From Palleronia sediminis (lineage in GTDB: Bacteria; Pseudomonadota; Alphaproteobacteria; Rhodobacterales; Rhodobacteraceae): a stretch of DNA of 64,000 nucleotides. The stretch is taken from the NCBI RefSeq assembly GCF_004358695.1, contig NZ_SNAA01000006.1, forward strand, positions 89,480-153,479, given 5' to 3'. This document shows positions 36,366-45,597 of this stretch, piece by piece. The notes under the pieces are model-generated. The model was not told where the DNA came from, searched no databases, and saw only the letters and a list, made by a program, of their open reading frames with translations. The translations under genes were made by a program, and so were the position numbers. The stretch's first letter is position 1, and every line of letters begins with the position of its first letter.

Positions 36366-37613
36366 TCACGGCAGGTCAAGCGGGATCTCGAAACCCGGCT
36401 CGGGCCGCTTGAAGAGGTAGTCGCCGCCCCGGATCGAGGCGAGCACGTCCGCGCGCTGACGCACCGCGTCGAAAGGCGCCTCGGCATCGAGCACGAGGAA
36501 GTTGGCAGGCTTGCCAGTCTCGATTCCGTAATTGTCCTCGACGTTCATCGTCTTGGCACCGTTGACCGTGATTAGGTCAAGGCAGCGGCTCAACTGATCC
36601 ATCGACATGGTCTGGGCAAGGTGGATGCCGTTGTCGAGAATGTTCATCAGGTTGCCGTTGCCCACCGGATACCACGGGTCGTTGATCGAGTCCTGCCCGA
36701 AGCAGACGTTGATTCCGCTTTCCCAGAACTCCTTGACGCGGGTGAGGCCGCGGCGCTTGGGGTAGCTGTCCTGACGGCCCTGGAGGTAGGCGTTCTCGGT
36801 GGGCAGCGAGATGAAGTTCATCCCCGATTTCTGGAACAGGCCCATCATGCGGAAGGCGTAGGCGTCGTCGGCCGAGCCGAACGAGCAGGTGTGGCTCGCG
36901 GTGGTGCGCGATCCGATCCCCTCCTTCATCGCGAGCGCGTTGAGAAGCTGCACATGCCGGCTCTGCGGGTCGTCGGTCTCGTCGCAATGCACGTCGATCA
37001 GCTTGTCGTACTTCATCGCAAGCTCGACGGTGCGGTGGACCGAGCGCTCGCCGATCTCGTAGGCCCATTCGAAATGCGGGATGGAGCCCACGCAGTCGGC
37101 GCCCATCTTCAGCGCCTCCTCGACCATCTCGTCGCCGCCCTCATAGGCGTACATCCCCTCCTGCGGGAACGCGACGATCTGGATGGTGATCTTGTCGGCC
37201 AGCTCCTCGCGCAGCTCCAGCATGGCCTTGAGCCCGGTCAGGTCGGGGTCGCACACGTCGATATGGGTGCGGATGAACTGCACGCCCCTAGAGACCTCCT
37301 CGCGGATGCCACTGAGGGCGCGTTCGCGGGCGTCCTCCTTGGTCTGGGTCTTCTTGACGTCGTGCCAGCGGGCGATGCCCTCGAAGAGCGTGCCGCTCTC
37401 GTTGGCCGCCCCCGGCCCGCTGCCGGTGTAGACGTAGTCGAGATGCAGGTGCGGATCGACGTAGGGCGGCACCAAGAGCCGTCCCTTCAGGTCGATGGTC
37501 TCGTCGGCGTCGGCAAGGTTCGTGCCGATCTCCTTGAAGACGCCGTTCTCGACAAGGATCTCGCAGGTCTCTTCGTGACGGCCATAGATCCGGGCATTGG
37601 TGAACTTCTTCAT
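36366..37613 (-). CDS. CodA-like amidohydrolase (cytosine deaminase family)
   Basis: 415 residues. Metal-dependent amidohydrolase: metal ligands in DPHLHLDYV, the HCDETDD segment, SHTCSF, and the metal Asp in GQDSINDPW. The order matches E. coli CodA. The substrate could be cytosine, isoguanine, creatinine or another cyclic amidine or amide; the CodA Asp region reads FGQDSIND here. It lies between an MFS transporter (48 bp upstream, broken) and an SDR. Deaminated product or ammonia would fit the nearby urease as nitrogen salvage. Confidence 0.83.
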   Translation of the reverse strand: MKKFTNARIYGRHEETCEILVENGVFKEIGTNLADADETIDLKGRLLVPPYVDPHLHLDYVYTGSGPGAANESGTLFEGIARWHDVKKTQTKEDARERALSGIREEVSRGVQFIRTHIDVCDPDLTGLKAMLELREELADKITIQIVAFPQEGMYAYEGGDEMVEEALKMGADCVGSIPHFEWAYEIGERSVHRTVELAMKYDKLIDVHCDETDDPQSRHVQLLNALAMKEGIGSRTTASHTCSFGSADDAYAFRMMGLFQKSGMNFISLPTENAYLQGRQDSYPKRRGLTRVKEFWESGINVCFGQDSINDPWYPVGNGNLMNILDNGIHLAQTMSMDQLSRCLDLITVNGAKTMNVEDNYGIETGKPANFLVLDAEAPFDAVRQRADVLASIRGGDYLFKRPEPGFEIPLDLP

Positions 37614-37661
37614 GGGAGGTCTCCTTTGAAAGGCGGAAAGGGGGGGCGAGACGCGTGCGGT

Positions 37662-38854
37662 TTAGGCCGACCGCAACGTCCGTCTCGACAGGAAGGCGAC
37701 GATGGTGGCGAGCACGAAGCAGCCGAGCGACAGCCAGACCACGCCCGAGACGTTCGACGACCCCAGCAGCCCGTCGAGCAGCATCCCGCCGATCCAGGTG
37801 CCGACCATGATGGACAGGTTGAACACGCTCGATTGCACCGAGGTGGCCACGTCCTTGGCCTCGTCGATCTGCCGGCTGACGGCGGTCTGGTACATCGTCA
37901 CCAGCGGCCCGAAGGCGAGGCCCCAAAGCAGGAAGCCCGCGACCGAGATCGTCGTGCTGTTCGGAAAGGCGAGGAACAGCGCCATCGCCCCTCCGCCCGC
38001 CGCCAGCGCCGTGACGATGAGGGGCCGCAGGTAGGCGTCGATATAGCGCGCCGACAGCACCACCGAGATCACCGAGCCGATGCCGAAGATCAGCAGCGCA
38101 AGCCCGATGCCGCCGGGCAGGTCGAGCCGCGCCACCAGCAGCGTGATGTAGGTATAGATGCCGTAATGCGCGACGACCGACAGAAAGGTCAGCAGGAGCA
38201 CGATCAGGATCGTGGGCATTCGGATGATGGCCAGCGGCGAGTTGGTCTTGCTCATCCGTTCGCCGTCGACCGACGGCAGGAAGAACTGCACCAGCACGCC
38301 GATCGCCACCACGATAAGGCCAAGCACGACGAAAGACGTCCGCCAGCCGAAGGTGACGCCGATCGTGGTCATCACCGGCAGGCCGATGCTGATGCCCAGC
38401 GTGTTGCCCGCCATGATGACGGTGATGGCGCGGCCATGCATGTTCTCGGGCACCAGCCGCGTGCCGTAGGCGGCGATCATCGGCCACATCACGCCCGCGC
38501 AGATGCCGCCGAGAATACGGCTGGCAACGATGAGCGAATAGGAGTTCGCAAAGGCGACCACAATGTTGGAAACCGCAAACCCCGCGAGCAGCAGTTGCAG
38601 CAGCAGCTTGCGGTTGAGGGCCAGCGTCGCGCTGACCAGCGGGATGGCAAAGACCGCCGATGCCAGCGCGTAGACGCCACCAAAAAGCCCACGTCGCCCT
38701 CGTCGATGCCGAGGCTCGCGGCCATCTGCGGCAGGATGCCCGAGGGCACCAGCTCCGACAGGATGCCCACGAAGGTCACGCTCGACATCAGGCCGAAGAC
38801 GAACCACGAGAAGGTCTGCCTCGCGCCGGGCGAGGTGGTGGCGGTCGTCGACAT
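37662..38854 (-). pseudogene. MFS transporter with a frameshift
   Basis: The N-terminal segment from ATG 38854 (QTFSWFVFGLMSSVTFVGIL, ...DEGDVGFLV) and the rest (GGVYALASAVFAIPLV to the end) are in different frames. The break falls at about 38677-38690, in TTTTTGGTGGCGTC; restoring one G would give the expected VGVYALAS continuation. Otherwise it is a complete 12-helix drug/sugar efflux-type MFS protein of about 398 residues. Either a recent null mutation or a sequencing error at a G run. It would transport the substrate or product of the CodA-like enzyme. Confidence 0.8.
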
Positions 38855-39143
38855 GCCCAGAACTCCCCGGCGCGGTGGCGCGCCGATCATCGCGGTGGGT
38901 CAACCGGGCCAACGGCCCCTTTTGCGCGGGGTTCCGGCACGGATGCCCGGTCGGCGGTATCGCGCCCACTCCGCCGCGGCGGACCGGTGGAGCGCGGGGG
39001 CTCGCCGCCCGGACCGCATCGTTGCAAGGCCTTTGGGCATTCCGGCGCCGGGAGCGAATGCCAGGTAATAAATCGGTGTCAGTGCCCGATTCTTCCGTCA
39101 CCGTGATCCAAGCGACCGGGTTTCTGACCGACAGGAGGTGCCG
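38855..39143. promoter_or_regulatory. Divergent promoter region between the MFS gene and ureA
   Basis: 289 bp between divergently transcribed genes. No clear ORF, repeat or palindromic operator was recognised; the last 80 bp before ureA are less GC-rich and probably hold its promoter. AGGAGG at 39133-39138 is the ureA ribosome binding site. Confidence 0.4.
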
Positions 39144-39446
39144 ATGCTGCTGAGCATGCACGAGCAGGAGCGGCTCATGGTCTACACCGCCGGCAAGCTC
39201 GCGCTGGAGCGGCGGGCGCGGGGGCTCAAGCTGAACCTGCCCGAGGCAACGGCACTGCTGACCTCTTACCTCCTCGAGGGGGCGCGCGACGGCGAGACCG
39301 TCACCGACCTGATGAAGTCGGGCCGGAACGTGCTGACCCGCGACGACGTGATGGAGGGCGTGCCCGAGATGATCGCCCGGATCCAGGTCGAGGCGACCTT
39401 TCCCGACGGCACCAAGCTCGTCACCGTGACGGATCCGATCCGATGA
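39144..39446 (+). CDS. ureA: Urease gamma subunit
   Basis: 100 residues, standard length. [20 protein letters not shown] and the C-terminal [18 protein letters not shown] are UreA signatures. The start at 39144 is set by AGGAGG five nt upstream; ATG 39156 is an alternative. It forms the (UreABC)3 urease core with UreB and UreC and overlaps ureB by 4 nt (ATGA). Confidence 0.95.
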   Translation: MLLSMHEQERLMVYTAGKLALERRARGLKLNLPEATALLTSYLLEGARDGETVTDLMKSGRNVLTRDDVMEGVPEMIARIQVEATFPDGTKLVTVTDPIR

Positions 39447-40009
39447 CCGACAGGCTCAATCCCTTTGCGCAATTCGCCGCGGACAATGCCGGGCGCGGAG
39501 AAACGGCCGGAACGCCGCGGCATCCGACGGACGATCCGGGGCGCGACTACGATCGCACCAGTTCCGAGGCCCCCGAGCAGACCCGCTCTTCGGGCATCAG
39601 CGACCCGAGCGAGCCGCGACGCCCCGGCACCGGGGCCCGCCAGGCGGCGCGGCGCGCGTCCGAGGCGCCGCTCGACGAAACGTCGGATCCGCTGGTGCCC
39701 GGTGAAATCCTCTATGGCGAGGGCGATGTCGTCATCAACGAGGGGATGGAGGTCACGACGATCCGCGTGGCCAACACGTCGGACCGCCCCATTCAGGTCG
39801 GTTCGCATTATCATTTCGCCGAGGTGAACCCGGCGCTCGAATTCGACCGCGCCGCCGCCTGGGGCAAGCGCCTCGCGGTGCTTTCCGGCGGGGCCGAACG
39901 GTTCGAGCCGGGCGCGGTGCTCGAGGTCGATCTGGTCCCGATCATGGGGCGGCGCGTGGTGCTCGGACTGCGCGGGGAATGCCGGGGAGAGCTCGATGCA
40001 GCGAATTGA
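39443..40009 (+). CDS. ureB: Urease beta subunit with N-terminal extension
   Basis: 188 residues; typical stand-alone UreB is about 100-110. The conserved core starts near residue 85 ([17 protein letters not shown]) and includes [18 protein letters not shown]. The first 84 residues are hydrophilic, rich in Arg, Asp, Pro and Ser, probably disordered, and match no domain I know. The extension could come from a mis-set start, but the ATG forms an ATGA overlap with ureA and the frame is open throughout. It overlaps ureC by 14 nt. Confidence 0.92.
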   Translation: MTDRLNPFAQFAADNAGRGETAGTPRHPTDDPGRDYDRTSSEAPEQTRSSGISDPSEPRRPGTGARQAARRASEAPLDETSDPLVPGEILYGEGDVVINEGMEVTTIRVANTSDRPIQVGSHYHFAEVNPALEFDRAAAWGKRLAVLSGGAERFEPGAVLEVDLVPIMGRRVVLGLRGECRGELDAAN

Positions 40010-41705
40010 CCGCCGCGAATATGTCGCGTCCTACGGGCCGACCAAGGGCGACCGCATTCGTCTTGCCGATACCTGCCTGACCATCGAGGTCGAGGAGGAC
40101 CGTTCGGGCGGCGGTGACGAATCCGTCTTCGGCGGCGGCAAGTCGATCCGCGAGTCGATGGGCCAGTCGTCGCATACGCGTGCCCAGGGCACGCCGGACC
40201 TGGTCATCACCGGCGCGGTCATTCTGGATCACTGGGGCATCATCAAGGCCGATATCGGCATCCGTGACGGGCGCATCGTGGGTATCGGCAAATCGGGCAA
40301 TCCCGACACGATGGACGGGATCGACCCGGCGCTGGTCATCGGCCCCTCGACCGAGATCATGGCGGGCAACGGGCTGATCGCAACCGCCGGTGCGGTCGAT
40401 ACGCATGTGCATTTCGTCGGGCCGCAAATGCTGCAACTGGCGCTCGCCTCGGGCGTAACCACCGTCACCGGCGGCGGCACCGGCCCGACCGAGGGCTCGA
40501 AGGCCACGCTGGCCACGCCCGGTTCGTGGTGGATGGAGCGGATGCTCGAAGGTTTCGACCCCTGGCCGGTCAACGTGCTTTTCCTCGGGCGCGGCAACAC
40601 CATGTCGAAAGAGGCGATGTGGGAGCAGTTGCGCGGCGGCGTCGGCGGTTTCAAGGTCCACGAGGACTGAGGCGCGACCCCCGCCGCCATCGACGCCTGC
40701 CTGTCGGTGGCCGAGGAGTCGGGCGTGCAGGTGGCGATCCATTCGGACACGCTGAACGAGGCGGGGTTCGTCGAGGATCTGCTCAAGGCGGTCGATGGCC
40801 GGACCTTCCACGCCTTCCATACCGAGGGCGCGGGCGGCGGGCACGCGCCCGACATCATCTCGATCGCGGGCGAGCGCAACGTTCTGCCCGCCTCGACCAA
40901 CCCGACGCGGCCCTTCACCAGGAACACCGTGGCCGAGCATCTCGACATGGTCATGGTTGCCCATCACCTGAACCCGCAGGTGCCCAACGATCTGGCCTTC
41001 GCCGAAAGCCGCGTGCGCGCCGGCACCATCGCGGCCGAGGACATCCTGCAGGACATGGGCGCGATTTCGATCATGTCGTCGGACGCGCAGGCGATGGGAC
41101 GCATCGGCGAGACGGTGATGCGCAACTGGCAAACGGCGCACCAGATGAAGAAACTGCGCGGATCGGCCCCCGGCGACGACCGCGCCGACAATATGCGCGC
41201 GCGGCGCTACGTGGCGAAATACACGATATGTCCGGCCGTCGCGCATGGGATGGAGCGCGAGATCGGCTCCATCGCGGTCGGCAAGAAGGCCGATATCGTG
41301 ATGTGGCAGCCGGCCCTGTTCGGCATCCGCCCGCATACGGTTTTCACCGGCGGCATGGTTGCGACGGCGGCACTTGGCGATCCGAACGCCTCGATCCCGA
41401 CGCCGCAGCCGGTGATGGAGCGGACGGGGTTCAACGTGCATTCCCCTGCCTCCGGGGCCACCAGCCTCGCCTTCGTGTCGCAGGCGGCGCTGGATGACGG
41501 TCTGCCCGACCGGATCGCCACGCGCCGGCGCTTCGTCGCCATCGAGAACACGCGCGGACGGGGCAAGGAGGACATGCCCGAAAACACCGCCCTCCCGCGT
41601 ATCGAGGTCGATCCCGACACCTACCAGGTCAGGATCGACGGCGAGGTGGCCGATCACGAACCCGCCCGCGAAGTGCCGATGGCACAGCGATACTTCCTGT
41701 TCTGA
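39996..41705 (+). pseudogene. ureC: Urease alpha subunit with an in-frame TGA at a conserved Trp
   Basis: 570 codons in one continuous frame apart from TGA at 40668-40670 (codon 225), where ureases have Trp in KxHEDWG. Catalytic residues flank it: H137/H139 (DTHVHF), K220 and H222 before the stop; [19 protein letters not shown] and SSDAQAMGR after it. UreC cannot be active if truncated here, so either the gene is inactivated by a single TGG-to-TGA change, or this is an error, or there is readthrough. The flap position normally Cys (MVCHH) is Ala 322 (MVAHH), marking a divergent urease lineage. Confidence 0.88.
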
Positions 41706-41707
41706 TC

Positions 41708-42388
41708 GTGGACGGGGCAGGGGGATCGGCGGCGCTCCTGCTGCTCTCGGACGGACGGCTCCCGGCGGGGGGATATGCCCATTCCGGCGGGTTGGAGCCG
41801 GCGGTCACGGCCGGGCGCGTTACCGACATGTCCGACCTCGAGCGGTTCCTCGTGGGGCGCGAGGAAACGGCGGGGCTGATCGCCGCGGCGTTCTCGGCCG
41901 CGGCCTGCGAACGGTCGAGGCGGGGCGAGCTGTTCGAGATCCCCGCGCTCGAGGCCGAGCTCGACGCCCGCATCCCCTCGTCCGAGCTGCGCCGCATCTC
42001 GCGCGAACTCGGGCGGCAGTTGCGCCGCGCCATGTCCGCCGTGCATCCCCATCCCCATTACGACGCGCTCGGGGCTGCGCCGCACCAACCGGTGGTGATG
42101 GGCGTCGCCGCCGCGTCGCTGGACCTTTCACCGCGCGACATGGCGCTGGCCATCCTGCACGAGACGAATGCGGACGCGGCGGCCGCGGCGGCCAAGGTAT
42201 TGCGCGTCGATCCGTTCGACGTGCATGCCATTCTCGCGCGCATGGCCACGCGGCTCGACCGGCTGGCGGGCGAGGCTGCGCGGGCGGCCCAGGGGCCGTC
42301 GGCCGACCTGCCCGCGCCGGGATCGCCGCTCGCCGATATCGCGGCCGAGCATCACCGGAGGGCCGATGTTCGTCTCTTCGCCTCCTGA
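41708..42388 (+). CDS. ureF: Urease accessory protein UreF
   Basis: 226 residues, GTG start 2 nt after the ureC stop. The SDGRLPAGGYAHSGGLE segment corresponds to the UreF motif (usually SDxxxPxGxxxxSxGLE), and the helical body is typical. UreF links UreD to UreG in urease maturation and acts as a fidelity factor. In most alphaproteobacteria ureE precedes ureF; here ureF directly follows ureC. It overlaps ureD by 23 nt. Confidence 0.88.
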   Translation: MDGAGGSAALLLLSDGRLPAGGYAHSGGLEPAVTAGRVTDMSDLERFLVGREETAGLIAAAFSAAACERSRRGELFEIPALEAELDARIPSSELRRISRELGRQLRRAMSAVHPHPHYDALGAAPHQPVVMGVAAASLDLSPRDMALAILHETNADAAAAAAKVLRVDPFDVHAILARMATRLDRLAGEAARAAQGPSADLPAPGSPLADIAAEHHRRADVRLFAS

Positions 42389-43220
42389 GCCCGCGCCCCA
42401 TGCGAACCACATGGTCGCGCGGGCCGTGCTCGCGTCGGAACTCGGGCCGGATGGCCGGCGCAGCCGCGTCAGTCGCCTGCGCTCCGACGGGCCGCTGGTC
42501 CTGCGCCCATCGCATCCCAAGGGGGCCGAGCCGCTTACCCATCGCCGCACCGATGCCGCCCGCGTCTCGCTTGCCGCGGGCACTGCCGGTCCCCTTGGCG
42601 GCGACGATTACGCGCTGTCGATCCATGTCGGCGCCGGCAGCACGCTGGTGTTGCAGGACGTGGCGGCGATGCTGGTCCTGCCGGGGGCGGGCGGTGGCCG
42701 GTCGCGCATGTCGCTCGACATCCGCGTGGATGACGGGGCCACGTTCGTCTGGTGGCCCGAGCCGATCATCGCCGCGCATCGCTGCGACCATACCCACGAC
42801 ATCCGTATCGAGATCGCGCCCGATGCACGCATGATCCTGCGCGAAGAGGCGATCCTCGGCCGCCATGGCGAGGTGCCGGGCAATTTCGCCTCGCGCCTGC
42901 GCATCACGCGCGGCGGCGCCGCCCTCTACGATCAGCGCCTTCGCTTCGGCCCCTCGGCCGCCGGTGCCGACGGGGCGGCGGTGCTGGGCGATGCCGGTGC
43001 GGTCGGATCCATCATCGCGGTCGATCCGGCATGGGAACGGGGCGCACCGCCCGCAGACCCCTACGACCGGGGGGCCGCGCTCACGCCGCTTGCCGGCCCC
43101 GCGATAGCGATCGGAGCGGTCGCGGCCGACAGCCTCGCCCTGCGCCGCCTGCTGGTGCGGGGCCTCGACATCCTGGGCGGCCCATGGATCGCCCGACATA
43201 ACGGAAAGGACGGATCATGA
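42366..43220 (+). CDS. ureD: Urease accessory protein UreD (UreH)
   Basis: 284 residues from ATG 42366, preceded by GGAGG; a later Met (42411) is possible. The UreD beta-helix pattern is visible: [21 protein letters not shown], then EAILGRHGE and [19 protein letters not shown]. It is the scaffold that binds apo-urease for nickel and CO2 delivery. Its placement after ureF instead of before ureA is unusual. It overlaps ureG as ATGA. Confidence 0.85.
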   Translation: MFVSSPPEPAPHANHMVARAVLASELGPDGRRSRVSRLRSDGPLVLRPSHPKGAEPLTHRRTDAARVSLAAGTAGPLGGDDYALSIHVGAGSTLVLQDVAAMLVLPGAGGGRSRMSLDIRVDDGATFVWWPEPIIAAHRCDHTHDIRIEIAPDARMILREEAILGRHGEVPGNFASRLRITRGGAALYDQRLRFGPSAAGADGAAVLGDAGAVGSIIAVDPAWERGAPPADPYDRGAALTPLAGPAIAIGAVAADSLALRRLLVRGLDILGGPWIARHNGKDGS

Positions 43221-43957
43221 CCGACGAGACCAAGAGCCACCGCGCCCTGCGCCTCGGCGTCGCCGGCCCCGTGGGCACGGGCAAGAGCTCGGTGATCGCC
43301 ACGATCTGCCGACAGTTGCGCGACGAATTTGCGCTCGGCGTCGTCACCAACGACATCTATACCGACGAAGACACGCGTTTCCTCAAATCCGCGGGCGTCC
43401 TGCCCGAAGAGCGCATCCGCGCCGTCGAGACCGGCGCCTGCCCGCACACGGCGATCCGCGACGACGTGACCATGAACCTGATGGCCGTCGAGGACATGGA
43501 GCGCGATTTCGCGCCGCTCGACATTGTGCTCGTCGAGAGTGGCGGCGACAACCTCACCGCCACCTTCTCGCCCGCGCTGGTCGACGCGCAGCTTTTCGTG
43601 CTCGACGTGGCGGGCGGCGGCGACGTGGCGCGCAAGGGCGGGCCCGGCATCGCGCGCGCCGATCTGCTCGTCATCAACAAGATCGACCTCGGCCCCCATG
43701 TCGATGTGGATGTCGACCGGATGGTGGCCGATGCCGAGGCGGCGCGACACGGCGCCCCGGTGCTCGCCCTCTCGCGTCACCGCCCCGAAACGGTTGCGGC
43801 GCTTTGCGACTGGGTCCGCGCGATACATGGATCCTGGGCCAATGGCAGTCATACCCCCATAGATCCGGGTCCGATGGCCCCGCATCATCACGGCCCCAAA
43901 GACGATCACACCCACGCGCATGGTCATTCGCATCCGCATCACCACCCGCATGACTGA
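43217..43957 (+). CDS. ureG: Urease accessory GTPase UreG with His-rich C-terminal tail
   Basis: 246 residues. The P-loop GPVGTGKSS, the CPH metal site ([13 protein letters not shown]), VESGGDNL and NKIDL (G4) are all present. After about residue 215 there is a tail with more than ten histidines ([17 protein letters not shown]...), probably nickel-binding. UreG usually lacks such a tail or carries it at the N-terminus; a His-rich C-terminus is typical of UreE. There is no ureE in this operon, so the tail may supply the missing nickel store (inference). Confidence 0.93.
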   Translation: MTDETKSHRALRLGVAGPVGTGKSSVIATICRQLRDEFALGVVTNDIYTDEDTRFLKSAGVLPEERIRAVETGACPHTAIRDDVTMNLMAVEDMERDFAPLDIVLVESGGDNLTATFSPALVDAQLFVLDVAGGGDVARKGGPGIARADLLVINKIDLGPHVDVDVDRMVADAEAARHGAPVLALSRHRPETVAALCDWVRAIHGSWANGSHTPIDPGPMAPHHHGPKDDHTHAHGHSHPHHHPHD

Positions 43958-44000
43958 CCGGGCTTTCCCCCGCCTCCCCCTTTCGGAAAGGATTCTCCCG

Positions 44001-44579
44001 ATGAAGCGACTGCTCCCCGTCCTCTTCCTTGGCCTTACCGCGACGCCGGGGCTGGCCCATGTGCCGGCAGGCAGCTACGGCTCTTTCGCCGCGGGCTTTA
44101 CCCATCCGCTTTTCGGGCTCGACCACCTGCTCGCCATGGTCGCGGTCGGCCTCTGGGCCGGTCTGCTCGGCGGGCGCGCCGTCTGGGCGGTTCCGGCGGC
44201 CTTTGTCGTCGTGATGGTCGCGGGGTTCGCGCTGGCACTCGGCGGCGCCGCGCTGCCGGTGGTCGAGCCGATGATCCTCGCCTCGACGGTCGTGCTCGGG
44301 CTCGCCATCGCCTTTGCGATCCGCCTCGATCTGCGGGTCTGCGCGGCAATCGTGGGCGTCTTTGCACTGTTCCACGGCTTTGCCCACGGCACCGAGCTGG
44401 GCGGAGCGGGCGCGCTCAGGTTCGGCGCGGGCTTCGTGCTGGCGACGGTCGTGTTGCACGCCGTCGGAGTTGCCGCAGGAATCGCCGCGGGCCGTTCGGC
44501 GCGCCGAGAACGGAAGGGCCTGCGTCATGCGGATACGGTAATGCTTTGCCCGTTCTGGAGAACTGTGAAGTTATATTGA
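44001..44579 (+). CDS. ureJ: HupE/UreJ-family nickel permease, C-terminus disrupted
   Basis: 192 residues. Signal-like first segment (MKRLLPVLFLGLTATPGLAH), then the HupE/UreJ motif HPLFGLDHLLAMVAVGLWAG and the second conserved FALFHGFAHGTEL. It should bring nickel to the urease. After about residue 173 (near 44515) the sequence loses family character, the expected last membrane helix is missing, and base composition turns AT-richer, so the original 3' end was probably replaced by the junction with the downstream island. Partial function is possible. Confidence 0.78.
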   Translation: MKRLLPVLFLGLTATPGLAHVPAGSYGSFAAGFTHPLFGLDHLLAMVAVGLWAGLLGGRAVWAVPAAFVVVMVAGFALALGGAALPVVEPMILASTVVLGLAIAFAIRLDLRVCAAIVGVFALFHGFAHGTELGGAGALRFGAGFVLATVVLHAVGVAAGIAAGRSARRERKGLRHADTVMLCPFWRTVKLY

Positions 44580-44619
44580 GGTGTATCCTGATAATTCGGT
44601 ATATGCTGCATTCGCTTGA

Positions 44620-44796
44620 CTATGCTGGCTGCACACGATGCGTGACACGAGCACTGAACGCCTCGTCGTTCATGGGGCCACCGAACACGAAGGGTTCGTC
44701 GATTTGCGCGTGGCGCAGCACCGCGATGAACGTCAATCTGCGGCAAGGGCAATGCGGCGCTAGTTCGATCCGGTGGTGACCCTTCGGCGACCGGCC
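44620..44796 (-). mobile_element. IS630-family transposase remnant
   Basis: The minus-strand translation GRSPKGHHRIELAPH followed by LTFIAVLRHAQIDEPFVFGG and PMNDEAF corresponds to the DDE-domain region of IS630-type transposases (RGRSPRGER...PHG...TFxAALR...DGPxNGExF). Only about 50 codons remain, with no N-terminal domain, and the fragment runs into the 3' end of the neighbouring SDR gene. It lies at the point where ureJ is truncated and composition changes, so it probably marks the island boundary. The 227-bp ureJ-SDR gap contains nothing else recognised. Confidence 0.65.
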
Positions 44797-44806
44797 GTGT
44801 AAGCGC

Positions 44807-45547
44807 TCACCCAACCTGCCACCCGCCATCGACGACGATAGTCTGTCCGGTTACGTATGTGGCCAGATCAGAAGCAAGCCATACAAACGCGCCCGCGACC
44901 TCTTCGGGTTGCCCCAACCGGCCCATGGGGATGCGCGTGATAAGGCGGTCGCGTGGATCCGATTTTCCTTCGGCGCGACGCGCGGCGACGAGCTTCTCGA
45001 TCATCTCGGTCTGTATCTGTCCCGGTGCCACGGCATTGACGCGTATACCACGCAGCGCGAGATCGGCGGCCATTGCTTGCATCAGGCCTGTAACCCCAAA
45101 CTTACTTGCAGAGTACGCCGCGTTCTCCGCGCTTGCTTGAACACCAAATAGCGACGAGGTGAAAATGATCACGCTGCCCGCGGGAAGACACCGCGCCGCT
45201 TCGCGGGCGGTGAGGAAGGCGCCATGCAGATTGACGTCGATTATGGCGGTAAACTGCGCTTCCTCCATGTTCGTGATGTCGGCGAGATGAAGAATCCCGG
45301 CGTTCGGCACGACGATATCGGGCAACCAACCGTCACGCTCCAGTTCGCTGAAGACGTTGGTAGTTGCGGCCCCGTCGGTAACGTCCAGAGCAATCGCACG
45401 GGCTGCATGAAAGCCGTCCGTATCCGGTGCTTCGAGATCGGCAAGGATGAGGCGGGCGCCCGCCTCGGAAAAAGCCTTGGCCACCGCTCGGCCGATGCCT
45501 CGTGCGGCGCCCGTAATAAGGGCGGTGCGGTTCTGCAGAAGTGTCAT
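44807..45547 (-). CDS. Short-chain dehydrogenase/reductase (SDR)
   Basis: 246 residues. Classical SDR with TGAARGIGRAV, NAGIL, the catalytic Ser/Tyr/Lys region (SSLFGVQAS, YSASKFGVTGL) and the C-terminal TGQTIVVDGGW. Asp after beta-2 (LADLEA) predicts NAD preference. Substrate unknown; FabG/acetoin-dehydrogenase/glucose-DH-like members share this pattern. It is divergent from the M20 gene and codon use is less GC-biased than in genes before 44.5 kb. Confidence 0.85.
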   Translation of the reverse strand: MTLLQNRTALITGAARGIGRAVAKAFSEAGARLILADLEAPDTDGFHAARAIALDVTDGAATTNVFSELERDGWLPDIVVPNAGILHLADITNMEEAQFTAIIDVNLHGAFLTAREAARCLPAGSVIIFTSSLFGVQASAENAAYSASKFGVTGLMQAMAADLALRGIRVNAVAPGQIQTEMIEKLVAARRAEGKSDPRDRLITRIPMGRLGQPEEVAGAFVWLASDLATYVTGQTIVVDGGWQVG

Positions 45548-45597
45548 AGATTTCGTTTCCCAATACTGATGGCTAGTTGGGTCTGAAGGGGATTGCT

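Noticed and set aside
36621-39068. 815-codon plus-strand open frame
   Set aside because: Antisense to the CodA-like and MFS genes; composition artefact.
40668-40670. Selenocysteine at the ureC TGA
   Set aside because: The position is Trp in ureases, not Cys, and no SECIS-like hairpin is evident just downstream.
44546-44779. 77-codon plus-strand ORF after ureJ
   Set aside because: It overlaps the minus-strand IS630 remnant and has no coding features.
45049-45058. CGTATACCAC near-match to the operator
   Set aside because: Lies inside an SDR coding region and breaks the palindrome.
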